Shown piece by piece: positions 1 through 17,149 of a stretch of 64,000 bases of DNA. Position numbers and translations under genes: made by a program. The stretch comes from Acanthosoma haemorrhoidale (Eukaryota; Arthropoda; Insecta; Hemiptera; Acanthosomatidae). Below the pieces are notes generated by a model. That model was not told the DNA's origin and did no database searches. It worked only from the letters and a program-made list of their open reading frames with translations. Within the stretch, counting starts at the first letter, position 1. Every line of letters begins with the position of its first letter. Location: positions 110,311,138 through 110,375,137 of the forward strand of contig OV884014.1 of assembly GCA_930367205.1 (NCBI GenBank). Reading direction: 5' to 3'.

Positions 1-120
1 TGGAATACCTAAAGGAGGCGGGTGGAATCAGGAGGGTAGTGAGAGTCTACCAAGGGTTGAGCCTAGGGGCACCTAGGCAGTGGATTGTAGTCGACCAGGC
101 GAAGCCGATAGGAGCCCTCG
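1..120 (-). repeat. Edge-truncated copy of an A-tailed SINE-like repeat
   Basis: The reverse complement of about positions 1-55 matches the 5' part of the A-tailed insertion at 58951-59149 almost base for base, so this is the same family on the minus strand, with the rest lying left of the window. Positions 56-120 are GC-richer than the surroundings, end in a C run and have no recognised partner. No coding sense is seen. Confidence 0.5.
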
Positions 121-677
121 ACCCCCCCCTTCCCCACCCTCCCCAATTCAAAAAAAAAAAAAATTCTTTTTTTGAATATACAAAATACTGTATTAAAGAT
201 CGCCTAAATATAACAGGATAGTCGAATATACCAAAACAGTAAATATACGAAACAAAGTTGGCTCAGGAAGAGAGGCCCTACTTTCATGCAGGTACGAGTC
301 CTGAAATCCTCTACATGAATAATTCTACTAAATTTTATAATCACAACACTTCGGCAGATAACTGATTACTTTTTAGTTAAAATATAACAAGGAGAGGTAT
401 AGAAAACAATTTAAATCTAAAAGAAATGAACTTTGAAGAATTCTCAAGTCACGACTCAGGATTTATTTAAAATTTAAGGTTCCTGTACCCCCCCCCCCGT
501 ATGTAGTTACTTAAGACACATTAAAGACGGTGGTAGAACAAGAATGATTCCTAATATATTTCTATAAGTAAATTAATTAATAGCTTATTGTGGATTTAAA
601 TCCAATCTGGTTTTTTTTTATGGTTTATTAAAAAGACAATATAATTAAATCAACATGGTATTAATATACAAAATGAT
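121..677. other. Non-coding AT-rich DNA, nothing recognised
   Basis: Homopolymer runs (C run at about 488-499, several A and T runs) and no ORF with protein-like composition. It may be intron of the downstream metalloproteinase gene or intergenic. Confidence 0.5.
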
Positions 678-850
678 TTTTTTTTTTTTTTTTTTTTCCT
701 AAGCTCTCTAGCTCTAGAATTTTAGGATAAGGAGAAATAAAAAATATTTAGGGTGATCGGATCCTTGTAATAGGAGGACCTGCTAGAAGGTGGTGTGAGA
801 GGAGTAAGGAGTGTGGGAATCCTCCGTGGAGCTCGGTCGAATTACAAAAT
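678..850 (-). repeat. A-tailed SINE-like repeat, minus strand
   Basis: A long T run at about 678-697 is the poly(A) tail read on the minus strand. The adjacent bases resemble the 3' end of the repeat at 58951-59149 (tail preceded by a 'gagagcttagg' type motif and a 'ttatttctcc' type motif). The body is diverged, with small indels. No coding potential is seen. Confidence 0.5.
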
Positions 851-880
851 GAAAAACAACTCCCGTATACATAAGCGAAG

Positions 881-1433
881 TTTGATAAAAAAAAAGTAAC
901 GAGAATGTTATAATTTCGCTTTTTTTGATTTCAATGGCGTAGTGCATCATGAGTTCCTGCCAGAAGGTCGTACGGTCAATAAAGTATATTACTTGGAAGT
1001 AATGCGCCGTTTACATGAAGCGATCAGACGAAAACGACAGGAATTGTCGCAAAACAATTCGCGGAAATTATAACACGATAACGTTCCCGTTCACACCTCA
1101 CTAATTGTTCGTATTTTTTTTTTGGCAAAAAACAGCACTGTTGTATTATTACCTCAGTCACCGTATCCACCGGACATGGCTCCCTGCGACTTCTTTTTGT
1201 TGCTGAAGTTGAAAAAAAAACTTGAAAGGACGACTTTTTGACACCATTAAAGAAGAATCGCTGAAGGAGCTAAGAGCTATATCGAAAAGTGCTTCTTCGA
1301 AGATTGTAAAAAGCGCTGGCACATATGTATTATATCTGAGGGAGATTAGTTTGAAGAGGAAAAAATTGCTATCGATGAATAAATAAAAAAATTGTTAATA
1401 TAAACAAAAATTCTCGTTACTTTTTTATCAAAC
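881..1433 (+). mobile_element. Mariner-type transposon relic, internally deleted
   Basis: The ends are inverted repeats of about 25 bp: 881-905 begins TTTGATAAAA and reads into GTAACGAGAA, and 1411-1433 is its reverse complement. Inside, broken frames resemble the C-terminal half of a mariner transposase: a 'HHEFLP' region near 945-960, 'YYLEVMRRLHEAIR' near 985-1030, and 'SPYPPDMAPCDFF' near 1155-1195 with the last catalytic Asp. The 'HDNAPAH'-type segment with the second catalytic Asp is not recognisable, and the N-terminal helix-turn-helix region is missing. The element is therefore dead and survives as a short cassette. A TA-rich tract abuts the right end, consistent with TA target choice. 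Confidence 0.8.
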
Positions 1434-2439
1434 CTCCTATATATATATATATATATATTTTTTTTTTTTTGTCATATCCTCTTAATACAAAATTAATATA
1501 TGTTACAAAATATAGATAACTAAGTTGAACTATTAATTATAAATAATGGTGGGACCTGTAAGAGAACTAAAATTTCTTATTATATATATTTTAAAAAAAG
1601 ACAATTTAGTTCATAATCGGTGTAAAATAATTTTAGTGAAGATGAAAATTGAGTGAGCCAACTGATATATGATTATGACTAGTTATACAAGCTAAACCAA
1701 AGTTTTTCACTAATAGTAGAATGCGAGACTGCCTTATTGAAGAAACCAGCGGGCCTAGGATATAAATAAAACATTTTTTTTATATTCAACTTTTTCAAGA
1801 TGAGTCGTGGAAAATGCTAATGCCAACCAGAGAGGTAGGCTGAGAGATTATAGTTGCAACTGTGCTCTCTAAATTGGAATATTTTCGCCGGTATGAATAT
1901 TTATGTACTTACTTGTATGTAAGTAGAATTAATCTCAAGTCTTGGTGAAAAAAAAAGGCTAGTTGTCGGTTAGTACTTCTCAGCATTACTTTATTCTCGA
2001 GCAGTGTTTTTATAACGAACCGTTCGTGAACGTACGAGGGGGGGGAATAGAAAAAGAAGAATCTCTTCTGTTCTTGATAAGACCGCTTCAGAAATAGCGA
2101 ACGATGGCAGTATCGGCTGGTAATGCACGATGAGATAAAGGTGGCATTGTCAATTCTAAATGAGTTTGTGAATTCATGACCAACCAGGGTCCCGAAGTGT
2201 CCGCTACCTACGAATGCTGACAGACGTCAAACGGCCGAAAATGTAATATAATAAATAATCTCGCGAATTTTTGCTCCGAATTTCCAGACTGGATACTCCA
2301 GTTTATTCAATCAGCAACTCATTCCCCTCAAGAGGGGATCGATGAAAAATAGCAATATCTCGTTATGATAAAACGGTTCTCAATTGATCCCGTGACAATT
2401 AATTAAAGAAACTGCATAAATTACATGCTAACTCATTAC
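1434..2439. other. Non-coding DNA, nothing recognised
   Basis: TA microsatellite at 1438-1457, then unique AT-rich sequence. A GC-richer patch lies near 2020-2240 ('cgaaccgttcgtgaacgtacg' is palindrome-like) without a convincing ORF. Confidence 0.4.
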
Positions 2440-2560
2440 AAAAATTATTGGGACTTCCCCTAGTGAAAGGATATTATTACCAATCCAAGATAAGTATCCT
2501 TTTTATTTTTCCCTTATCCTTTTTTTATTATTTTGAGAGATATGGGGGGGGGGTATTTAA
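2440..2560 (+). repeat. Fragment of the A-tailed SINE-like family
   Basis: The segment from 'ggacttcccctagtgaaagg' to 'ttttgagaga' parallels the 3' half of the element at 58951-59149 ('ggactccccttagtgaaagg' to 'gtttgagagc'). The 3' tail here has become a G run. It is a diverged partial copy. Confidence 0.5.
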
Positions 2561-3414
2561 TTTTCAATTGTTAGTTGCATTGATTTGTTTTGTTTTTTAA
2601 CTTATCAACAGAAACGAACATTATCTTCTAATCTAATACCTTATTGTAAATTCGTTTTTGTTTTGGTTTTGTAACTCCTAATATTCCTTTTTTATTTGAT
2701 GGACCATTCAAAATTTTAGATTTATTTGTTTTAATACCAAGTAATAATCGATACAACTTGGACAGACAAGACAGGCGCAGAAAAATTTCCCAGTCCTTTG
2801 TATTCATTTTGTGTAAAATTTATAAATTGTGTTATAATTTTTAAGTTATTATTTTCATTCTTACAATTTACTGGCCATAAGCTATAATATTATTAATTAT
2901 TAATAATAATTCTATTACAGACAGACAATAGACATTTTTCCGTAAGCAACTGTTTCTCTTCCTAGAATCGATGCTAGTAAATTATCCTATAATTGCAATT
3001 AATAATTAAGACAATCTAGTATTCGTTCGGGCTAGGATATCGTCGAACTTGGTTCGGCCAATCTAGCTACTATAAATGGCTAAAGATCGATAATAAATGA
3101 ATCGAATCGCTGTATGTGTTTGATAATCAACAATCGATAATTTATTCCGAGCGCAGAAAAACAAAACCTCGACTTTTCCCATGATATATTTTTTAGATAT
3201 TAAATTAATCAGTAAAATATAATTATAAGTTTGGAATTTGTTCCTATAATAAAATAAAATAATAAGCAGCTAAAGTGGTTAGTGCTAGGCCAGCCAAAAT
3301 TTATTTTTTCCTTTCAACAAAATTATTTAATTTTGTTTTAGGCGGTGGGTTTAGGGAGGGGGATCATTTATAGCGTGTCTTTAACCACGCAGAAAAGAAC
3401 AGAACTTAACCAGC
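2561..3414. other. Non-coding DNA, nothing recognised
   Basis: AT-rich sequence with no ORF or repeat partner that I can find in the window. Confidence 0.4.
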
Positions 3415-3545
3415 TTCTGAGTTGTTACTTAATAAAGGATATGGTGGTTAGTATATATGGTTAGCATATATGGTTAGTATGCTGACTTCTAGCCTTGGGT
3501 CGATCCCCGCGGCTCACCCTAGGAATTCAAAAAAAAAAGAAAAGA
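3415..3545 (+). repeat. tRNA-derived SINE-like sequence
   Basis: Contains 'tggttagtatgctgacttct' followed by 'gggtcgatccccgc', which resemble the A box ('TGGTTAGNATGC') and B box ('GGTCGATCCC') of an RNA polymerase III promoter. An A-rich tail follows at about 3530-3545. A short 'ggttagtatatat' motif is duplicated just upstream of the A box. It is a likely SINE head, not a functional tRNA, because no cloverleaf can be closed. Confidence 0.45.
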
Positions 3546-3904
3546 ATCCGATTATTAAAACCGAATTTAAGATACTAGCCACTCAGCGTCACCTTCCAAC
3601 CACTTTCGTCAGGTCACACCTCTTCATGGAGAGGATTCATTTTTGAAACTGTAATATATATATTATATATATATATATTAAGAGTAGTCAATATAGAAAA
3701 TTTAATACATCTAAGTCGAACAGGAAAGACAAACAATTGGGCAAGTTTTACTAATAATTATAAATAATAGCAAAATAAATAATATATTATATTTGATAAA
3801 TAATAATCAAAATTTCCCATTTAAACTCGACACATTACAATGTTTCTTATGTTTTCATTATAATGCCTTAACGTTGGCCAACTAGTAATTGGAAAAATAA
3901 TTTA

Positions 3905-4110
3905 AGGTTTTGTTTTTTTATTTTTCAAAACCGCCTTTATTGATTTAAAAGTTTTACAGTGAACAAATTGTTTCTATTTACAATTTTCTCCTCGTGCTGC
4001 TTACTCAGATGCATTCGAAGGAGGGCATAAATATAATACAATATCTTTTTGAAGTTAAAATTACAGTGCAATGCGTACAGACTAGGTGATGGGGCACAAT
4101 TGCGCACAGT
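3905..4110 (-). mobile_element. 3' end of a Jockey-like LINE, minus strand
   Basis: Read on the minus strand this is a LINE 3' UTR: 'ggtgatggggc' in plus orientation near 4085-4096, then 'ccctccttcgaatgcat', then an 'aataaaggcggttttgaaaa' type end with an A-rich tail near 3910-3935. The same end is seen at 34745-34870 (minus) and 57880-57995 (plus). No coding part remains. A 29-bp insertion near 4077-4105 separates it from its inverted partner at 5.8-6.0 kb. Confidence 0.65.
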
Positions 4111-4236
4111 TTTTGCGAGAGATTGGCCGAAGAGAATTCATAATTGTCACTGTGGCTGCTTTTCCGGTTTTGAAAAACAATGAGCGAAACCTCGTTGCGA
4201 AATAAACGAATTTCTTATTGTTATTGTAGAAAGAAG
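4029..4236 (+). repeat. Left arm of a long inverted repeat
   Basis: Almost perfectly the reverse complement of 5824-6002, apart from a 29-bp insertion near 4077-4105. It arises from two opposed copies of the same LINE 3' region, including an extra stretch (about 4110-4236) not seen in the other LINE copies in the window. The arms enclose about 1.6 kb. Confidence 0.8.
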
Positions 4237-5689
4237 TTTTTTATTGGCACTTGGAGAGATAAATAATAATTTAAAAATCGAAGAATAATTACTCTTCTCG
4301 AGAAAATAAAGATGGCTGGTATAAATACAAAAAGCAGGAAGGAAAACTCCACCGGAAAAGGGAAACTCTTCTTCGGGTTAGTCGGTTCGTTATTTCCGGT
4401 ACAGCCTAAATATTCCAAATGCCCCACATTAAACATGCACTAGCGAGCAGCCAAGAAAACACGAGACACCATTTTACTTAATAAATCATAAGCTTCACAC
4501 TCATCTAAAAATTACTTACGTCCAACACTGTATTAGAACACTATACAGAAAGTTTCAGGACAAGCAGCGCGGACAACCAAACCCTCTGGATACAAGGTCT
4601 GTCTACATCTTGACTTATCTGCTAACATTCAGCAACGACTGAGGAAACTTCAGAATAGAGATCTTATAAATTAATAACTATTAATAATATCTTCAACAAT
4701 ATAGGGGAGGTTTATCTGCCTTTCAAGTATTTTAAGTGAATGAATAAATAACGTTAAAAAAAATAAATAAGTGAGTGATATTACACAACTAGGGGTTTCG
4801 AAGTTTAGTTATTTGATGGTAAACAAAAGCTGTTTTTGACATTTGTCATTTTGGAAAAAAAAACAACAACGAAACCCTAAAAATGAATCTACGGTCAGGC
4901 GCTCTCCATGTCTTAACGGCAGTCAACTTCTAATATGTCACAGCACACGATCGGGTCACGGTCCGATCGACATCGCTAGCGCGCAATCAAATAAATGGAG
5001 ATGCTCTCACACACAAACAGATCAAGCCACGGTGCGGTCAGATCAAGCCTCGATCGTTGATGAGTAACGCCATGCTTGCTCTCGTAGATGACAAATGATG
5101 TATGCTTATTTTGAACGTGACAGCTATAAGGTAATCGATATTCATTTTCCTAGAGTTCGTCAAATATTTAACATATACCGGACTATATATTAATAAATAA
5201 CTTATCTAAATAATAACCTATAAACCTGAAGCAACGGCAAATTTTCATAACCTAAAAAGTTTTTAAATGAGGAATTTCTATTGTTGTATTGGTCAATAAT
5301 TAATTAGCAGCAAAACAAAAGAAATTACTGCCTAGATGGAGGAGGGAGGGGGGGTTCGAACCCAAGCGGCTTTCCCGACATAAATTCTCTTTGGCTCAAC
5401 TCTCGCAAATTCTAACATATCGATTGTAGTATTGGTCGTAGTTTCACTGCATCGTCACTCAAGGCAGGGTAGCTCAGTCGGTAGACCCTCTTTTATAATT
5501 TCATATAAACGAATCAAAGACGTAGAAAATGAATAAACAATATATTGAGAATGCTTAAGGAAAAAAGCAGGAGTTTCTTTAAAAATAAAGTATAAATTAA
5601 TTAATTTGATAAACCTTATCTCGGTTACTACAAACCTGTAACGAAATTTAAAAAAAAAGTAGTAGATAATCACTAAATGTACACATCAA
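4237..5689. other. Spacer between inverted LINE ends, no gene
   Basis: Unique, mostly AT-rich DNA with a GC-richer patch at about 4880-5060. A short open frame there (4843-5067) has no recognisable domain. Isolated Pol III-like motifs occur ('ggttcgaacccaagc' near 5355 and 'gggtagctcagtcggtagac' near 5464), but no complete tRNA or SINE can be built. Confidence 0.4.
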
Positions 5690-6245
5690 GTTTTTTGACT
5701 GGTTGCTGCACTTAGCCGACCCAGTGTTTAGCACTATGAACCCACCACCCCTCCCGCATCGATGGCAACAGACTGTCGGGGGAAAATTAGGTTAAGAATT
5801 AGTATGTAAGTTAGTTTTAAGGTTTCTTTCTACAATAACAATAAGAAATTCGTTTATTTCGCAACGAGGTTTCGCTCATTGTTTTTCAAAACCGGAAAAG
5901 CAGCCACAGAGACAATTATGAATTCTCTTCGGCCAATCTCTCGCAAAAACTGTGCGCATTGCACTGTAATTTTAACTTCAAAAAGATATTGTATTATATT
6001 ATGTTGATCAAAAAGGTGAGCCCCATCACCTTTATTAGTCAGTTTAGTCCAGTCACGTATAATGTGTATCATTATACCTGTTTGTTCATTATATAATTTT
6101 TACAAAATAACAAAACCTGTATATAATGTAGCGACGCTACAGGAAATACAAAAATAATTTGTAAATAGATTCGCCTGAGCATCTATAATTATAAATAATT
6201 ATCTGTAAATTTAAAGAGGCTAGGAAGAAAAAAATAAAATAAATA
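5690..6245 (+). mobile_element. 3' end of a Jockey-like LINE, plus strand
   Basis: Positions 5695-5780 match the last coding bases and stop region of the LINE at 57700-57790 ('cccagtgtttagcac', 'catcgatggcaaca'). The 3' UTR carries 'ggtgagccccatcacc' at about 6017 and 'gctacaggaaatac' at about 6138, also found (reversed) at 42600-42838. It ends in an A-rich tail at 6226-6246. It is a 5'-truncated, dead copy. Confidence 0.65.
5824..6002 (-). repeat. Right arm of a long inverted repeat
   Basis: Reverse complement of 4029-4236 (minus its 29-bp insertion). A transcript crossing both arms could fold into a long hairpin. Confidence 0.8.
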
Positions 6246-6246
6246 A

Positions 6247-12226
<5,980 letters not shown>

Positions 12227-14475
12227 CAAATACAACTTTAATGGAAATGTTGCCTGCCTTCCAAAAAACATCTGTCTTTAACTGCCTTGCTAATAGTTCT
12301 GATAAATTTACGTAAAACTAAAATATCACATTTTCTTAAATACTATTTGACAAACAGTAGTTATTTTGTCTGATTTAATTGTGATCTCATTCAATATGAA
12401 ATATATAAAGGATTTTAGCGATATTATCATAATTAAGTAATTTCCTTGAGCAAGCAATTATCAAATAAAACGCATTTTATTTTACATTCAAATTTGATTA
12501 TTTTGTGTGTGTGATTAATATGCTGTTACATCAGCTTAAGATAGTAATGATACATTTTTCAAAATCTATCTTAATTAATGGAATCATTTGCAAGTTGTAT
12601 TATATAATGTTATTGTATAATGAATATCAACATGTTTGTATCTAGGTGTAGAAGTATTTGTATCTAGTTATTCACTCTAGCTGCTTTTAAGTGTATGTAT
12701 CATTCTTTTGTATAGCCGTTTTAAGATAAGTTATTTCAACTGATTTTTCAGTTATTAACTAATAGACCTAAATAATTTTCATTTCTTTTAAATAGCTCTC
12801 AAAATCAAGCAACGTTTAAAACCACGTAAGTGCTCTCTGGTTTAAGTAAAGTAGAGAACGGAAATTGTTACACCATTCTTCAGTAGTCGGTCTAAATATT
12901 TTAATGTTTCTAAACGTTCTTAGGATTAAAGTAGAGTAATAACTTTCCTTGAGCGTTAGTTCGAAAGATTATCATAATTTCGAATCGGGGGCTTAAAGAC
13001 TGGTTTCTCTGCTCAGAGAGCGGCAAACTGCTGCCTACTTTTTCAGTAAACATTGCTTTCTATTAAATATATTTGTAAATATAAAAGATACAAGAAATTT
13101 TTTAAATTGTGTATGAGCTCAGATTAGTTTTCAATATTTGTTTTTTTTTTTTTTTTTGAATAGTCTACTTGTAATATATTGACTGATATTTGAAAAAAGT
13201 AATTATTGTTAACATTTGGGGCTTACAAATTGTGATATTTAGCATGCTCCAAATTGTAAATTAATTGTGATATCTTAAAAATATTGCAAATTTCTTGATG
13301 TTGCATCTCCCTGTTACACGAGGGAAACAACTCAATCTGGCTACCATTTTGCCTTCTAGCATAAATTACAATTAATGTATGCTTAATTATTCATAGAGGA
13401 CTGATAGGTTATAATGTTAACATATAAATGTAATTAAGATTTTTATAAATGCCTCTTTTTAAGCTTTGAAAAAAAGCTCAGAAGAAACTTAGAAAAAAAT
13501 AAAACAACATATGTTTGTGGTTACTGATCTGATAAATGTGTGTCCTGTCTGGTTTTATTGTAATAATACGGAAGTTTGTAGACGATAAACCATCTAAACA
13601 ATTTGGAGTTGTATATTTTTGCCGTTGTTGAGCTTAGCCTAAAATTATTGTTTCATAAACATGGGAGTTTATTTCTAGTGTGTATTTAAATTAATTAATT
13701 GTGATTATTTGAGTTCATAAACATGAAGTAATTATCTTAAAAGGAACTCGGTTGTGATCCATTCTAAAAAAAAAAATGGCTGATTTGAACTTAAGGGCTT
13801 ATGTTTTATTTTTTTAATTTAAACATTGTTGACATTTCAGGATTTTTACTATTTAAACCGACTTTTTGATTAGAATACCATTTAGCTACGTTTTTGATTG
13901 AATTTAAAGTTCTTATTGACCTGCTAAAAATTACTGGGTCGGATGCTGCCTATGTTGAGATTGTTCGGATAGCTCTGTTGTTTCTTAGATGTTTTTTTTT
14001 TTTCCAACACAACCATAATGCACCTTTTTTTTTTTCCATTTACGCATAGATATAAGAATGCAGTTTAATATTATTTTGTTTACAAACTGCCCTGCAATGT
14101 TAATTTGCAGTTTATGTCTTAACAATTACATTAATGTGTAATCATATTATTAATGAAACTTATAAGGAGCTTACTGAATATTGTCGAATAACTTTAAGCT
14201 GTTTATAGATCTTAGTAAATTACATAAATATATATATATATAATGGTTTTTATAAACAAGTTACATTTCAACTTCATTTGTTTAATTTTTACTTCAAGTT
14301 TTGTACGTCTTTAGCTGTAAATCGATAAAACAGTTTTAAGTTTATTATTTATAAGGTATTTTATATTTTTTATATTTATATTTATGTACAGAATCCAAAC
14401 TATTGTGAATATATATACATTGAGAGAGAGAGAGAAATGTATGGTAAAATAAAGTATTTTAAAAATTGAAGTTCT
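12227..14475 (+). other. Metalloproteinase 3' UTR and polyadenylation region
   Basis: AT-rich non-coding DNA after the MMP stop. AATAAA signals are at 12474-12479 (short form) and 14448-14453 (after a GAGA run). Another AATAAA lies at about 14765. The segment 13113-13500 recurs at 16353-16722 and about 52870-53245. Which poly(A) site is used cannot be told from sequence alone. Confidence 0.5.
13113..13500 (+). repeat. MMP 3' flank segment with two further copies
   Basis: Sequence including 'ctacttgtaatatattgact' and 'tctccctgttacacgaggg' recurs at 16353-16722 and 52870-53245 with few changes. Both other copies jump from the equivalent of about 13497 to about 14220, so they share one deletion and descend from a single duplicated molecule. 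Confidence 0.85.
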
Positions 14476-14739
14476 TATCAACTTTTTTGAATTTGACTTG
14501 TAGCTCGTATTTTGTTGTTGTCAGTAGATGGTTGTTTTACTGTTTACTCTGTACTTTGAACATCTAGTGATAAATAATCTCCCTTTTTTTTTTAATAGTT
14601 TAAATGTATTAATAAAAGCAATCTGTATTTATAATGTATCATAGAATGAGCCCATACTGTATGTATTCTGGCTTTGCTAAAAGTTTATTTAATGTTCCAT
14701 CGCTAATAATGACTGTTAGTTATGACATTGTGTTTAAAT

Positions 14740-15335
14740 TTCTTCATGGCAACCAATTGTTATAATAAAGTTGAGAATATTTCCGTAGAATGTTTCTTAT
14801 TTCATTGATTGTAGCTGGCCCTTTGTCGAACAGTTTTGAATTTACGGCAATCAGCAATGAAGCTATGTTTAATGCAGTCGGTTATCTTTTGTGAGATGAA
14901 GGAGACCTATTTTTAAATTGGTACCTAATCTTTTGCGATTGATTTGATGAGATTCTGTTCAGTGATACCTAACAACTTATTTTTGAGTATTTCTTGCATG
15001 AGCCATACCTCATTCCATACTCACTCTATTGCATAACAACAGACAGATTGTTAAAAACATTAATTTTATATTAAAACTTATAGTCGAAAACTAAAATGAT
15101 CCTAAATGCAGCAATCATTCAACTTGATTGGTGAGTTGACTCCTGTAACAAATTTCTTTGGAATTCTCAAAATTGTGCTCTATGTCATATTTTAAACTAC
15201 TGCTTCCTAAACTCTATTGAGCCAGTAGATATTTTTCTAGACGCTACAATTTCATAAAAATTCCAGAAACGTTAAAAGCAAAATAAAAATTCTAGCTGTA
15301 TTCTATAATGTTTTACCTTATAGACTATTAGCATT
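14740..15335 (+). repeat. Duplicated block downstream of MMP
   Basis: 'ggcaaccaatt' followed by 'ataataaagttgagaatatt' is shared with 54181-54260. From about 15041 ('acagacagattgtt') to 15330 ('tatagactattagc') it matches 17934-18225 and 54398-54693, and the start of this part also matches 34091-34157. No coding frame is seen. Confidence 0.75.
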
Positions 15336-15885
15336 ATCTGCCTTTCCGTGGAAGGGTTTGGTTTTCCAGGAAACCCTCACCCCACCCCAAAGAGGCAGCT
15401 TCACATTTCAGTTGCATATGGTCTGCTTCTGTGGTCTTGTCTCAGCGGTAAGTGTTAACTTGAAAACATAACAACTCTTTTGTATCAACCTAAGCTGATT
15501 TCCCAATAACATACTTTCAACTCATGGTGAAGTTGTTAAGTTTAAAACATTTGTTTGTTATTTTTGGACTTGGGATTTTTTATTAACTTTTTCCGTCAGT
15601 AATAGCCCTATGTAAAGACATTTATTCACAAATTGTACTCCTAATAATAACAATATTGTTACTTGCACTTGACAACTCTTTGTTTTACAGATAGGGTTGA
15701 GGTACTATTATCAAATTAGCGAGAAAAAAAAAAGATTTAAGTTAACATGACTGTACATAAATAAGACTAATTATTTGAAAATCAGTTAGGTAAAATTAAT
15801 CAGTTGTTATAGGTTCTTGTGAACTTTATAACTTAATTGTTTGTCTTTCTTTAATAAAGTCCAGTTATTTACTGTTCCCCCTTCC
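15336..15885 (+). repeat. Block D, copy 1 (linked to the errantivirus relics)
   Basis: About 550 bp from 'ttatctgcctttccgtgg' to 'cccccttccattcg' that is also at 25616-26178 and 40904-41463, downstream of both errantivirus relics. Here it stands alone, with sharp breaks on both sides, so it was moved or left behind by recombination. It contains an 'agcggtaagtgt' donor-like site and a 'tttgttttacag' acceptor-like site in every copy, but no evident coding frame. Confidence 0.8.
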
Positions 15886-16870
15886 ATTCGTTCTCTATGT
15901 AAATATGATCAAGTTGCTGTTCCTATAATCTTTTCAATAGATCAATAATTGATTCTTTTGTCAGCTGAAAATGTATATCATTACTAAAAATGTTGCCATT
16001 AAGAGCATTAGCGTCTTGAGGGCTCGATCCGTCACTGATTGTTTTTGTAGCTGAGTGTATGAGTAAGTGAGTGAGTGATGCTACCCATTTCTGACTCCAA
16101 TATTTCCACCAATAAATATTAAATAGTAAATCTAAAATTATTTAATATTGATTAAGAAAAAATCTCGTTCTGAAATTACTGCTATTGCAAAAGATATTCT
16201 TTTAGAAATTCAGTTTATTTAGAATAAAAGGTATCACGTTGGTAGACTGCTTAAAACATTGTACTTAAGTCAATATATAATTGTAACATTTATGTTAAAA
16301 CGTGGTTATAATTTTTTTTTTTTAAATGCTTATTTTTCTAATTGTTTTTTAATATGAGCTCTGATTAGTTTTCAATTTTTTGATTAGTCTACTTGTAATA
16401 TATTGACTGATATTTGAAAAAAGTAATTATTATTAACATTTGGGGCTTACAAATTGTGATATTTAGCATGCTCCAAATTGTAAATTAATTGTGATATCTT
16501 AAAAATATTGCAAATTTCTCGATGTCACATCTCCCTGTTACACGAGGGAAACAACTCAATCTGGCTACCATTTTTCTTTCTAGTATAAATTACAATTAAT
16601 GAATGCTTAATTATTCATAAAGGACTGATAGGTTATAATGTTAACATATAAATGTAATTAAGATTTTTATAAATGCCTCTTTTTAAGCTTTGAAAAAAAG
16701 CTCAGAAGAAACTTAGAAAAACATATAAATTACATAAATATATATACATATTATAATGGTTTTTATAAACAAGTTACATTTCAACTTCATTTTTACTTCA
16801 AGTTTTGTACATCTTTAGCTATAAATTATTAATTTCAGTTTTTTATTTATAAGGTATTTTATATTTATAT
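15886..16870 (+). pseudogene. Ankyrin-gene flanks with the coding part deleted
   Basis: Positions 15886-16140 match the intron upstream of ankyrin gene 1 (29572-29822: 'caagttgctgttcctataat', 'ccgtcactgattg'). From about 16147 the sequence switches to the 3' flank found behind gene 2 (52688 on: 'atctcgttctgaaattactg'). From 16353 it continues into the copied MMP 3' UTR block. The whole ankyrin exon has dropped out between these two flanks. It is direct evidence that a further family member once stood here. Confidence 0.8.
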
Positions 16871-17149
16871 ATATATTGTTGTGATCTTTGATATTATAAA
16901 CTTTATACATCAAGAATTTTAAATAAAAAGGGCGTTATTCAAATCATATATCAAGAAGGCAAAAATGAAAACAAAAGAGGAAGAATGAAAAACAAAATGG
17001 CTATTAATTAGTTGTTGTTGTTATGATGAGAACACAGTTAGCATGACTCTAATTTTGGGATCAGCCCGCGATACATGTATCTGAAGATAGTGATTGTAAT
17101 AAAAATTTCTTTAAGTTATTTGTTGTTGGACTTGAAGCGGAACGGAAGA
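16871..17149. other. Non-coding, nothing recognised
   Basis: AT-rich bridge between the duplicated MMP 3' UTR block and a LINE 5' UTR-like piece. No ORF. Confidence 0.4.

Noticed and set aside
4843..5067. 74-aa frame in the spacer between the inverted LINE ends
   Set aside because: No domain, Ser/Gln-rich composition from a locally GC-richer patch, and no repeat partner.
5355..5490. tRNA gene suggested by 'ggttcgaaccc' and 'gggtagctcagtcggtagac'
   Set aside because: The B-box-like motif lies before the A-box-like motif and no cloverleaf can be closed; at most SINE debris.
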